Of a stretch of DNA of 64,000 nt, positions 26,581 through 36,761 are shown one piece after another. The stretch covers positions 1-64,000 of the forward strand of contig JABSOS010000013.1 of NCBI GenBank assembly GCA_013216135.1, read 5' to 3'. How positions within the stretch are numbered: position 1 is the first letter of the stretch; each line of letters starts with the position of its first letter. The notes below the pieces were generated by a model, which had not been told where the DNA came from, did no database searches, and was given only the letters and a program-made list of their open reading frames with translations. The translations under genes and the position numbers were made by a program. The stretch comes from Candidatus Caenarcanales bacterium. GTDB lineage: Bacteria; Cyanobacteriota; Vampirovibrionia; LMEP-6097.

Positions 26581-27429
26581 ATGAAAATATTAAAAATTAA
26601 CTTAATAATATTTTCTATTCTGTTTATTACATGCAATAAACTCCAAGCAAACACGCCACACCCAGAGCCAAGACCACATACCCTTTTAGACATCCAGGAA
26701 AATCTTCAGAAGAAGAAAATTCAACAAGAAAAGCAAGTGCAAGAGGAGGTTCAAAAGCCAGCAGCCGTTCCTGAACAACCACCAACAATACCAGCAATAG
26801 TTCCAGTGCAACAAAATTTAGCACCCCAAGGTCAAGCTCCAGAAATGATTTTAGAAATCACAAGACCTGTTGAACCTAAAAAGCCTGAAAAACCAGTCAA
26901 AAATATCCCTAAAGTACAAAAAATTGTTAAACCTAAAGAGGAAAAACCTAAAAAGCAAATCGAAGCTAAGAAAGAAGAACCTAAAAAAGAAAAAATAGAA
27001 GCAAAAAAAGAACTTAGCAAAGAAGCAAAGACTTATAACAACCCTGTTTATGTAAGCATTGTAGAAAAAAGTTTAAAAACAGTTATGGAAGATAATCTCG
27101 AGAATGCTCACGCAAACCTCCGTGAAGTTAAACGTTACTGGATGAATGAAGCAAAGCTTCACCCAGAATTAAAAAAGGAAATTGATACCTTCCAAGAATT
27201 AAACAATTCATTTATTGCCTATCTAAATGCAATGTACATGCTGGATAGAATGAAAGACCCTAATTATTATAAAGCGAAAAAGTTTTATGATTACGCTCTA
27301 TCAGAAGCAACCAATGTCCTTCTTGAGTTTAGAGAGCATCAAGCAGACCTTAAAATTGCACTTGAAGACTATATTCAAGATATAGAAATGGAACTTGCAA
27401 GTGTAAATGATATTATTGAACCAAGATGA
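26581..27429 (+). CDS. exported proline- and lysine-rich protein
   Basis: This 282-residue protein has a signal peptide (LKINLIIFSILFITCNKLQAN) with a Cys at residue 18 that does not sit in a good lipobox. A long low-complexity linker rich in Pro, Lys and Glu follows (about 25-150), like TonB-type periplasmic spacers. The C-terminal 130 residues form a helical domain that looks like a small helical hairpin array (about 155-282). It overlaps the hisB start by four bases (ATGA), so the two are translationally coupled even though their functions seem unrelated. Its role is unknown. Confidence 0.65.
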   Translation: MKILKINLIIFSILFITCNKLQANTPHPEPRPHTLLDIQENLQKKKIQQEKQVQEEVQKPAAVPEQPPTIPAIVPVQQNLAPQGQAPEMILEITRPVEPKKPEKPVKNIPKVQKIVKPKEEKPKKQIEAKKEEPKKEKIEAKKELSKEAKTYNNPVYVSIVEKSLKTVMEDNLENAHANLREVKRYWMNEAKLHPELKKEIDTFQELNNSFIAYLNAMYMLDRMKDPNYYKAKKFYDYALSEATNVLLEFREHQADLKIALEDYIQDIEMELASVNDIIEPR

Positions 27430-28013
27430 GAAAAGCAGTACTAAAACGTGAATCTAAAGAAACCTCTGTCTTCGTTGAGATAAACCTTGATGGAACCGGG
27501 AAAGGTGAAATCGCAACAGGCGTCCCATTCTTCGATCATATGCTCGAACAGTTTCGCAGACACTCTTTTATCGATTTAACGATAAAGACTAAAGGTGATT
27601 ATCACATCGACGACCATCATGCAGTCGAAGATACAGGCATCGTTTTAGGGCAAGCCATTAAAGAAGCTTTAGGAGATAGAAAAGGTATTAAACGCTATGC
27701 TAGCTCTAGCTTACCTATGGATGAAACCTTAGTTAACTGCGCTATAGATTTAGGTACTAGACCATTTTTAGTCTATGATGTACCAGTCGATAAAGAAAGA
27801 ATCAATACATTTGAAACTGAACTATGTGTGGAATTCTGGAGAGCACTTGTCCATGGAGCTGGATGTTGTGTTCATTTTCATAAAATAACTGGTGTTAATA
27901 GTCACCATATCATCGAAGCTAGTTTTAAAGCTTTTGCACTTGCATTTGATGCTGCTAAGCAGATCGATGAACGCATGAAAGACAGCATCAGAACCACTAA
28001 AGGTATCATCTAG
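27426..28013 (+). CDS. hisB: imidazoleglycerol-phosphate dehydratase
   Basis: HisB dehydrates imidazoleglycerol phosphate to imidazoleacetol phosphate in histidine biosynthesis, using two Mn2+ ions. The metal-binding motifs are complete: FFDHMLEQFRRHSF near residues 25-40, DDHHAVEDTGIVLG near 60-75, HFHKITGVNSHHIIEASFKA near 140-165. The 195-residue length is that of the monofunctional enzyme without a phosphatase domain. No other his gene is in the window, so the pathway genes are scattered. The ATG overlaps the stop of the previous gene. Confidence 0.96.
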   Translation: MRKAVLKRESKETSVFVEINLDGTGKGEIATGVPFFDHMLEQFRRHSFIDLTIKTKGDYHIDDHHAVEDTGIVLGQAIKEALGDRKGIKRYASSSLPMDETLVNCAIDLGTRPFLVYDVPVDKERINTFETELCVEFWRALVHGAGCCVHFHKITGVNSHHIIEASFKAFALAFDAAKQIDERMKDSIRTTKGII

Positions 28014-28081
28014 AAATAGCTATTTACAATATGATAAAATTAGTATTTCAGGTTTTCTAATGATAACCCTAGGGGAGAGAT

Positions 28082-28168
28082 TTGACTACACGCTTTCTTA
28101 GCAATAGCGAGTTAGTTCGCAATATAAAAAGACCAATGTCCCGGGATGAGGAGGATGCACAGTGTTAG
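28082..28168 (+). CDS. possible short leader peptide gene
   Basis: A TTG at 28082 lies four bases after GGGGAGA, a good ribosome binding site, and opens 28 codons (SNSELVRNIKRPMSRDEEDA in the middle) ending in TAG at 28166-28168. The stop falls just inside the next gene, whose GTG start is at 28162, as in coupled pairs. The composition is protein-like but the length makes this uncertain. Confidence 0.3.
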   Translation: MTTRFLSNSELVRNIKRPMSRDEEDAQC

Positions 28169-29346
28169 TTGCTGAAAAGCCTATCATTTCGCATAATCCT
28201 GCAAATAAAAAAGATTTCAATGATGAAAATCTTATAAAAGAAAGTGTCTTTGACACCTCTGATATCACTGATGATAATCACTTAATAGATAAACTCTCAA
28301 AAGAACTCCCACTTGAAGAATATGAAAATGAACATTCCATCAAACTGAACCTAGATGATGAGCAGGGAGAGACTAAAGCAAATCAAGACAATTTTATACA
28401 AAGAACCCTCAAACACCCACTCGTAAATAAAATATTAGGGGTAGGTGATTTTTTATCAGCCTTTACTGACCATATCCCGACTCCAGATATATTAAAAAAC
28501 TTTATAGACAATACAAGCTTCAATTCAACAAGAGCAGTAATGGTTGGACGTTACCTTGATGCAGCAAGAGCTGCATTCAAAAACAAAAGAATTATAGAAA
28601 GTATTGGAAGAATAATGGGAGTAGTCGCACTTCCCCTAGTCAAACTAAATGACTTAACTTTAGCCTCAGGACTTGGCGAATTTATACCTCAATTAGACTT
28701 AGCCCTAGAAGGAAAAATTAAAGAAAAGAATGATTTGAAAAATCTAGGACTTGATGAAGAAGCTTCTCCTCAAGAGGAAAACATCTGGGACAACGCTAAA
28801 ACATGGCTAAACTCACTCATTGAGGCTTATAAAGAAATTTTCGAAGGTGGATTCGGAGAAAACCGGAAAGTATTCCCTGACTTTAATTTTGGGCAAATCA
28901 AAAAAATGTTCACAAACTCTCTTAAAATCATGACTGGAGGTGAGCCTGAAGAAATCGAGAATAAGGATCAAGGTCACACGCTGGTTTTTGCTGGTACCCT
29001 AACTTTCTTAGGTTCATTTTTAGGTGTTATGTTTGCAAGAAAATCAAGAGACCTTGCAAATAAAATATTTGGTTCTATTAGAAGTATAGGTGGAGTTATC
29101 GCAGATTATACACTTCTAATGCACCCTGATCAAAATATGAAAAAAGCAGGTGTCGTAACGACTCTTGGTACAGTTGTTGACAGCGTTCAAAGGTTCTTAC
29201 CTGAAAAGTATATTAATACAATCAACCATCTAAACTTAATCAACTCTACTATCGGCTCTCAAATAATTAGCAATCGAAGCCATGAAAAGGACGCAGGTAA
29301 TGTAAGAGTTTATTCTGATGATAATTTAATGGGAGCTCTTAGTTGA
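28162..29346 (+). CDS. hypothetical membrane protein
   Basis: This 394-residue protein is not recognised. The first 80 residues are acidic and probably disordered. Two moderately hydrophobic helices near 155-175 and one clear membrane segment near 276-298 (LVFAGTLTFLGSFLGVMFA) follow. The start is GTG, supported by GAGGAGG seven bases upstream. The 3' end overlaps the convergent symporter gene by 37 bases. Hydrophobic helices with glycine runs resemble those in the N-terminal part of the ABC protein at 12094 but no homology is claimed. Confidence 0.55.
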   Translation: MLVAEKPIISHNPANKKDFNDENLIKESVFDTSDITDDNHLIDKLSKELPLEEYENEHSIKLNLDDEQGETKANQDNFIQRTLKHPLVNKILGVGDFLSAFTDHIPTPDILKNFIDNTSFNSTRAVMVGRYLDAARAAFKNKRIIESIGRIMGVVALPLVKLNDLTLASGLGEFIPQLDLALEGKIKEKNDLKNLGLDEEASPQEENIWDNAKTWLNSLIEAYKEIFEGGFGENRKVFPDFNFGQIKKMFTNSLKIMTGGEPEEIENKDQGHTLVFAGTLTFLGSFLGVMFARKSRDLANKIFGSIRSIGGVIADYTLLMHPDQNMKKAGVVTTLGTVVDSVQRFLPEKYINTINHLNLINSTIGSQIISNRSHEKDAGNVRVYSDDNLMGALS

Positions 29347-30731
29347 TTTTCTTCTAATTTATTTGTTAAAAAATAGACACTAAAGGATACTAGAAAACCC
29401 GCTAACGGAGCTGGAAATTCCCATAAAAAGATAGAAAAAGCAATCCAAGTAAGTAACCCAGAAGCCATAGAGAATACAGCTGCAGCTCTTGAGTTATATT
29501 TTGCAAACATTGCAAATAAAAATGGACTTACAAGTGAAACTAATGTCACGGTAGCAGCCTCTGTAGCGAGGTGATAAATATTGCCTTTTATAAACGCCAT
29601 TAAAACACTAATTAAAGTGATAATTACAGCTGCGATTTTAATAGTTACAATATGGTTTAAATCCTTCACTTTTCTTTTAAAACCAATATAAATAAAAAGT
29701 GGTCTTAAAAGATTTTCAGAAAAAACAGTTGCTGGTGCAAGTATGCAGACACTTGCACTACTTAAGATAGCTGAAAGTATTGCCCCAAAAAACAAAAACT
29801 GAACAAAAAGATTACTCTTCTCTAAAACTATTTTAGGGAGCGCCATCTGCTCATCAGATAAATCACTTAAGATCTCAGGATTAGATATTTTCACTGCAAG
29901 TATTATAAATAATGGGATTAAACAAATTACAATATAAAGAAATGAACTAAAAATTGCAGAGTATTTAGCAACATTTGCACTCTTACAAGCTTTTACACGT
30001 TGATATAAATCCTGCTGAGGGATTGCTCCTAAACCTATCGTAATTAGTGCTGAGATATAGGTTACAAGCGACATAAAATCAAATTCAGGAATAATTGTAA
30101 AAAACTTAGGGTCAGTCTTCAAAACTATCTCAGGAAGACCACCTGCCTCTGAAATCAATGGCACAGCTACAGCTATTAAGCCTGAGATTATAACTATAGT
30201 TTGGGTCATATCTAATAATGAAATAGCAAGTAACCCCCCCCACCAAACATATACTAAAAAAATCACGGCAGCTATTACAATTCCCCAAGTCATAGGTAAA
30301 GCAAAAACAGTTTTTAAAACCACTGCAAAAGCTATGTATTGAGCAGCAAGCCAGGCTAAATAAGCAAGAATTATTGAAAAACTAGCAAATATAGACACTT
30401 TTGTCCCAAATTTTTCTTTAAAAAAATCAGCAAAAGATAAATAAGGCATCTTATAGTAATGCTTTGCAAAAACTACTCCTATAAGAAAAACACATAATGC
30501 AGCACCGATAGGGTCTTTTATTAAAGCCATAAAGCCACGATCCAGAAATTCAGAAGCTGAACCTATAATCATTTCAGAACCAAACCACGTAGCAAAGAAA
30601 GCAAAGCTTGATACCCAAAAAGGTAAACGTGAACCTGCAAAAATATAATCTTCAGCATTCTTAGACTTTCTATTTATATAAAATCCAAAAGTAAGTGTAG
30701 ATAAAAGATATAGAAAGATAAGAAAACCAAG
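29310..30731 (-). CDS. sodium:solute symporter family protein
   Basis: Proteins of this family (SSS) carry a sugar, amino acid or other solute into the cell together with Na+. About twelve to thirteen membrane helices are visible. The first-helix region continues into RKSKNAEDYIFAGSRLPFW, which is the usual SSS motif, and a W-F-G-S-E segment follows. I chose the Met at 30731 because it fits family N-termini and leaves 95 bases to the divergent gene; an upstream ATG at 30818 would leave only 8. The substrate is not predictable. The 3' end overlaps the neighbouring gene by 37 bases. Confidence 0.85.
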   Translation of the reverse strand, partial: LGFLIFLYLLSTLTFGFYINRKSKNAEDYIFAGSRLPFWVSSFAFFATWFGSEMIIGSASEFLDRGFMALIKDPIGAALCVFLIGVVFAKHYYKMPYLSFADFFKEKFGTKVSIFASFSIILAYLAWLAAQYIAFAVVLKTVFALPMTWGIVIAAVIFLVYVWWGGLLAISLLDMTQTIVIISGLIAVAVPLISEAGGLPEIVLKTDPKFFTIIPEFDFMSLVTYISALITIGLGAIPQQDLYQRVKACKSANVAKYSAIFSSFLYIVICLIPLFIILAVKISNPEILSDLSDEQMALPKIVLEKSNLFVQFLFFGAILSAILSSASVCILAPATVFSENLLRPLFIYIGFKRKVKDLNHIVTIKIAAVIITLISVLMAFIKGNIYHLATEAATVTLVSLVSPFLFAMFAKYNSRAAAVFSMASGLLTWIAFSIFLWEFPAPLAGFLVSFSVYFLTNKLEENQLRAPIKLSSE

Positions 30732-30826
30732 CATAGATATTATTAATATTAAACTGCACAAGCAAAATTTGACTTTAAGACTAAGCACATCAAGATAACA
30801 CCCGGTGTGTGTTAACATAATACAAT

Positions 30827-31531
30827 ATGGATTCTAAATTAATAAATCTAGCTAAAACTTCTATTAAATACGCTTCTAAAGCATTATTGACAACATCACT
30901 TTTCCTGGGGGGCTGTAACGAGTTTAGCAATAATAATCCTACTTCTATTCAAGTTCCTCGTGAACAAATTAGTGATATTTCTAAGGCAAATCAAAAAAAT
31001 CAAAAATATCAAGATTCATCATGCCTAGGTCCAATTGAGTCATCTGGTTTTGAAATTGAAGAGATCATAAATCCTGGAATAAATGGAATAAATGGAGATA
31101 ATCACTTCGAAATCACCATTCAAAATAAGAACAACAAGACAACAATGACAATGGGAGACACAAATGAATTTTATGAGATTAAGCCATCAAAAGGAAACCC
31201 ATTAGAGAGAGAAGCTTACGGGAATATTGAAGACTTAAATTTTCAATTAACGAGCGAAGAGTTGAAAAAATTTGTCGAAGAAAGTACTGGCGGAGCTATT
31301 AAATTTTTGCCACTTGATGATTTTTTAAAAGATCCAAGATTTTCAGAGGATGAGAAGAAGCTTTTTAAGTATGACTATGAATATGGTGAACATTTCATAG
31401 GGATATCATCCCAAACTAATAAGCCGATACTGAATATTCTTCCAGGACAGAACCAGAAGTCTAATCCAGAAACTGGATTTACAAATCTAAATACTAGTAA
31501 TATGCGTTGCCCCATTAATGCTTTAAATTAA
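30827..31531 (+). CDS. putative lipoprotein
   Basis: This 234-residue protein has a lipoprotein signal peptide: basic start, hydrophobic SKALLTTSLF and lipobox LGGC with Cys30 as the lipidated residue. The mature part is hydrophilic and rich in Asn, Lys and Glu, with no recognised domain. A TAACAT/CATAAT hexamer is just upstream of the ATG, so the mRNA would have almost no leader. It is divergent from the symporter gene. The function is unknown. Confidence 0.65.
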   Translation: MDSKLINLAKTSIKYASKALLTTSLFLGGCNEFSNNNPTSIQVPREQISDISKANQKNQKYQDSSCLGPIESSGFEIEEIINPGINGINGDNHFEITIQNKNNKTTMTMGDTNEFYEIKPSKGNPLEREAYGNIEDLNFQLTSEELKKFVEESTGGAIKFLPLDDFLKDPRFSEDEKKLFKYDYEYGEHFIGISSQTNKPILNILPGQNQKSNPETGFTNLNTSNMRCPINALN

Positions 31532-31693
31532 GAATAGGTAAAGAAAATGTAAGCACTTGAAACTCAACTAAAAAATTTAAACATACAACAAATCAGATTT
31601 TTAAGACTAATTTAAATAGAGCAGCCAGCTTAAAAAATGACAGGTAAAAAAGCCAGCTACTCTAAAAGTTAAAGAACCTTATTTCATTCTGCC

Positions 31694-32482
31694 TCAACTA
31701 GCATTCATACTAAAATCCTCAATAAACTTCCTCTCAGAAACGGTAATATCCTCAAGACTAGATAACCAATTCAAGTAATCAACATGCTCTTCAGTTACTT
31801 TTTTACCTTTAAATTTGCCGATAGCAAAAACAAAGTTATCATCTTTTAAACTAAACCATCTTCCAGGAACGCCAATATCTCCAATAGTAAAATGCTCAAG
31901 CTTTCTTAAACCCTGTTCAAAGAATTCAGGATTATTTTTTTCTTGAGCGTGAAAGATATCTTTTAAAACCTTTGCCGAGAAAGCTGAGCTATCATTAAGC
32001 TTATAGTCCTGTCCTAAAAAGGTTTTCACTGCATTCTTTAAGCTATATGGATAAAGCTTTTTAAATATTAGATATGGATCTACAAAGGTAAAACTCTCTT
32101 CAAGCAGTCTATAACCACAGACTCTATAAAGTTCATTTTGTAAAATTTGGAAAACAAAAGAAAAATTATAAGCCACAACAACGTTGTGAGCTTCAATAAT
32201 CTCAACAAGTTCTTCAACAATATCTTCTAATTTTTGAGCTTTCTTTAACTGATCATCAGTAAAGCCATGAGCTTTTACAGCATAGTCCTTAACTGATATC
32301 TCAGGATTAATTAAATAGTTAAACTCTTTACCCTTATGATCTACCACACTAATTTTACAAATCCTATCTTTAAAAGCATCTAAGCCTGTAGCAGCAACAC
32401 TGACAAATAATAATCTCTCAGCGGCACTGGTCTCAGCCTTAGTACTCTTCTTAACTAAATTATCTTTTTTTTCTTTAAGCAT
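31694..32482 (-). CDS. DEDD-type exonuclease homologue lacking catalytic acids
   Basis: The fold matches DnaQ-like 3'-5' exonucleases (epsilon/RNase T): a start strand LLFVSVAATGL, then INPEISVKDYAVKAHGFTDDQL (usual I-x-P), VVAYNFSFVFQIL, and SLKNAVKTFLG. In active enzymes the first motif is D-x-E-T-T-G and the third H-N-x-x-F-D. Here these are S-V-A-A-T-G and Y-N-x-x-F-V, so at least three of the four metal-binding acids are gone. The C-terminal 60 residues (FAIGKFKGKKVTEEHVDYLNWL) match the accessory domain often fused to such exonucleases. It is probably a non-catalytic binding protein. The start is the ATG that follows GGAGG; a TTG four codons upstream is less likely. Confidence 0.7.
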   Translation of the reverse strand: MLKEKKDNLVKKSTKAETSAAERLLFVSVAATGLDAFKDRICKISVVDHKGKEFNYLINPEISVKDYAVKAHGFTDDQLKKAQKLEDIVEELVEIIEAHNVVVAYNFSFVFQILQNELYRVCGYRLLEESFTFVDPYLIFKKLYPYSLKNAVKTFLGQDYKLNDSSAFSAKVLKDIFHAQEKNNPEFFEQGLRKLEHFTIGDIGVPGRWFSLKDDNFVFAIGKFKGKKVTEEHVDYLNWLSSLEDITVSERKFIEDFSMNAS

Positions 32483-32560
32483 TTTAACCTCCAATTTCTT
32501 AACTGAAGATCATCTTAAAATTAAAATATTGAAGTTTATAAAAACTTCGGAAATCACTGC

Positions 32561-33868
32561 TTAACCTTGACCTAAGCCGTTTACATCTCTTCTATCAGCA
32601 GTAATCACATCAGCATCAACATCAGAATCGATTACACCGATATCAAACTCACTCTCAGGCTCTTCTGCACCGAGGATTAGAATATTATCATCAGAAACAT
32701 CCGACCCGATAGTACTTGCTGTAACACCGTTAGTCTCAACACCTTCAGGTAAAGTTGCATTGATAGTAAGCTCTGCTCTGGCTTCATTAGCTTCAGCAGC
32801 TGCATCTAAGATATCAGCATCATTTAAAGATTTATCAGCATTAAGGACCTGCACATCTCCTTCAAGTGAATCAATCTGGGCTTGGAGTGCACTGTTTTGT
32901 GCATCAATTGCAAGTGAACCATTTCCGATTTGTGCATCAACACCAGCTGCATTAGCACCAGCAACATCTACAGAAGTTACACTTGAAGCATCACCACCAC
33001 CAGATTCTTCAGCACCCGCAGGTGAAGCAAAACCAGGGTCAATCTCCTCACCGATTTGATCTTGGAAACTCATATCTTGCTTAAATTCGTCAAATGACTC
33101 ATGACCTAAAGCATTCCAGGTATCACCATTTTTAATCATTGCTGTTCCGTCAGCGTTCACACCAAAGATAGCTGCACCTTGTTCATCTGAACCTAGGTCT
33201 TGGATAGCACTCTTATCTACATGCTGCGCCTCAGCTACATGTTCAGAGTCATCTGCAGATCTACCAATCTGAGTAACTGTTCCATCAGTATCCTCAAGGA
33301 AAATACCTCTTGTATACCATTCACCATTCTCTTCTTGTACTGAATTTAGGTGAACAATTGAACCGTCACTTAAGTGAATTTGAGAGTTGTCACCGAAGTG
33401 AGCTTCGTCAGAACCATCATTTCCAAAGTCTAAGTGTGGATCGCCGTGAACTCTTATTTCTTGACCATTAGGATCCTGGATAATAACATTATCACCACCG
33501 TTTCCGACATCAGTTTTAATTTTTCCGCCACCTGCTGTGGTTAAAACATCCATCCCATTTTCTTCAGTAACTTCTGGAGCTGCTGCTACTGGAGCGGTAT
33601 CATCAGCGATATCTCCACCATCATCTAAAGTTTCTGCCGCCGCTGCTACTGGAGCTGTCCTTTCTTCTCTACCAATCCCCTCATCAAGTTCTGTAGCCGC
33701 TGCTGCTACTGGTGGTTGAATTTGAGCTCTTAAAGCAGCTATATCATTTTCGGTTTGAGTAATCTCAGCCTCAATATTCTCATTTTCTGCCTCTAACTCA
33801 ACTTGAGTATTTACTGTCTCAAGTGCTCTTGTTTGTACACTTTCTATCGCTGTTGCATTATCTCCCAT
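32561..33868 (-). CDS. protein with DUF1521/MIIA-like autocleavage motif
   Basis: This 435-residue acidic protein has a coiled coil near the N-terminus (residues 10-50), then three Pro-Val-Ala-Ala-Ala spacer repeats, then a beta-rich domain starting with IRVHGDPHLDFGNDG and continuing QIHLSDGSIVHLN. The motif G-D-P-H-x-D followed by a D-x-x-D-E segment is that of DUF1521/MIIA domains, known from the rhizobial effector NopE1 to cut themselves between Asp and Pro when metal ions bind. The predicted cut would follow Asp143 (codon 33440-33442). A second coiled coil lies near the C-terminus. There is no signal peptide. The start is the ATG after GGAGAG; an ATG four codons upstream is probably part of that ribosome site. 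Confidence 0.7.
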   Translation of the reverse strand: MGDNATAIESVQTRALETVNTQVELEAENENIEAEITQTENDIAALRAQIQPPVAAAATELDEGIGREERTAPVAAAAETLDDGGDIADDTAPVAAAPEVTEENGMDVLTTAGGGKIKTDVGNGGDNVIIQDPNGQEIRVHGDPHLDFGNDGSDEAHFGDNSQIHLSDGSIVHLNSVQEENGEWYTRGIFLEDTDGTVTQIGRSADDSEHVAEAQHVDKSAIQDLGSDEQGAAIFGVNADGTAMIKNGDTWNALGHESFDEFKQDMSFQDQIGEEIDPGFASPAGAEESGGGDASSVTSVDVAGANAAGVDAQIGNGSLAIDAQNSALQAQIDSLEGDVQVLNADKSLNDADILDAAAEANEARAELTINATLPEGVETNGVTASTIGSDVSDDNILILGAEEPESEFDIGVIDSDVDADVITADRRDVNGLGQG

Positions 33869-34112
33869 TTTTCTCTCCATCTTTTTTTAGACTACTTTTT
33901 AAAATAAAATCCCCAGATCTTTGGTTTGATGATCTCTCCTCTTTCCTCCTTAAGCACTAAATCACAATGGCACTAGTGAATCAGTGCTTCCAAGTAAACC
34001 TTTAAGGTCCAGGGATTGAAAACTTTTGACTCTTCTAGTAGAAGCTTACTTACCTCTACATAAGTATAAATATCACTTGAAAATTAAGCTTAGGTTATGA
34101 AATAAGCGTTTT

Positions 34113-34544
34113 TTAAAGTTTTTGCAAATATTTTTGCATTTTCATAGAAAAATCTTGTAAATCAGTATTACGGTAAGCTATTGCTTTACCTTTTCCCCAA
34201 ACTGGAGCCGGCCAAGTTTCATCATTTTCATATCTAGCCACTATATGTATATGCATTTGTTTAACAACATTGCCTAAACTTGCAACATTTATTTTAGTCG
34301 GATTATATTCCTTATTAAGGAATTCAGAACAAATCTTAATTTCTCGATGTAATTCAGAAAATTCTTCATCTGAAAGCTCGAATAACTCGCTTATATTAAA
34401 AGATACCCGCGGCACTAAAATTAACCACAGGTATCTAGAATCATTCATTATTAGTAATCTTGATAATTTTAAGTCTTGTACGAAAACAGTATCATTGTCC
34501 AGTCTTTCATCTAACTTAAAATCACTCAAGATCACTTTAGACAT
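34113..34544 (-). CDS. HIT family protein
   Basis: HIT proteins hydrolyse or transfer nucleotides bound at a histidine triad. The motif here is NVVKQMHIHIVAR, the form with Gln in place of the first His that is common in a bacterial subfamily; the WPAPVWG segment shortly after it also fits that subfamily. At 143 residues it is a single-domain protein. It begins 12 bases after eno on the same strand and is probably cotranscribed with it. The substrate is unknown. Confidence 0.82.
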   Translation of the reverse strand: MSKVILSDFKLDERLDNDTVFVQDLKLSRLLIMNDSRYLWLILVPRVSFNISELFELSDEEFSELHREIKICSEFLNKEYNPTKINVASLGNVVKQMHIHIVARYENDETWPAPVWGKGKAIAYRNTDLQDFSMKMQKYLQKL

Positions 34545-34556
34545 ATTAAAGAAGCC

Positions 34557-35918
<1,362 letters not shown>

Positions 35919-35922
35919 TTAT

Positions 35923-36591
35923 TTAGAGCTTAACAATTTTATTTTTAGGTACATTCTCTCTTGAAAACTTAACGATTTCATTACTTGCTTCAGCTTTTCT
36001 AAATTGATGTAAAAACTCTGGACTAAGAATATTACTAAATTTATCTCTAGATGCCTCTAAAAAATCGTTCCATGAATTAAAGTTTTTACCAAATACTGAC
36101 CTAACCCCTCTGTCTCTTGCTGCAAAACTATCTAAAGCCGTGTAACCATCTTTTTTCCACTTAATTACTTGAATACCCCTAAGTTCTTCTATCAGTTCAA
36201 CAGAAAGTTTTAAACCTTCGTCATCTTCTTTATTAAATATTGCTTCCAGTCTATTCTTCATTTCTGGAAGTTTTTCCATAATTTTAATTCTATTTGAAAT
36301 AGCAAGAGTAATCGCTTCAAAAAGGTTCTGGGAAATATCTTTAATTAATGTAGCTTGATTTGGATTTCTCTTCATTAATACAGGATACTTATGATCAAAG
36401 GTTTCCAAACTTGTCATAATTCTTTCAATAGGGGTAGTAAGTAAATTCAATGGGTCTAAAGATAACTTATGAGCTAAATCCCTAGCATTCCGCGTTTGAG
36501 ACAAAATACCCTGAGCAAGCTTAGTATTTTCAGGCTCCCTTTTGAGTCTTTGTATCCCCTTAATAATAGGTCCCAAAGCTGTTATCAGCAT
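35923..36591 (-). CDS. hypothetical protein
   Basis: This 222-residue basic helical protein is not recognised. The N-terminal 15 residues are mildly hydrophobic but do not make a signal peptide. It consists of helix after helix with no cysteine. It lies 40 bases before eno on the same strand and may share its transcript. The function is unknown. Confidence 0.5.
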   Translation of the reverse strand: MLITALGPIIKGIQRLKREPENTKLAQGILSQTRNARDLAHKLSLDPLNLLTTPIERIMTSLETFDHKYPVLMKRNPNQATLIKDISQNLFEAITLAISNRIKIMEKLPEMKNRLEAIFNKEDDEGLKLSVELIEELRGIQVIKWKKDGYTALDSFAARDRGVRSVFGKNFNSWNDFLEASRDKFSNILSPEFLHQFRKAEASNEIVKFSRENVPKNKIVKL

Positions 36592-36702
36592 AAGTGTAAT
36601 TATAAGACAAAAACGAACACTTGATATTATTCTTTGTAGTTATTTGGAGCTTTCATTCCATTTTTCAGATAATGTAGGTTGGTTATTTTAAGAATCTAAT
36701 CA

Positions 36703-36732
36703 AAAAAAACCCCACCATTAAGGTGGGGTTTT
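36703..36732. terminator. intrinsic terminator
   Basis: CCCCACC-ATTAA-GGTGGGG (36710-36728) is a perfect 7-base-pair G+C-rich stem flanked by A-tract and T-tract. It can act on both strands, but it sits directly after the stop of the minus-strand outer-membrane protein gene and has an eight-base T-run in that direction. Confidence 0.93.
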
Positions 36733-36761
36733 AATAATTTACTTAAATCTAACTAAATTAA

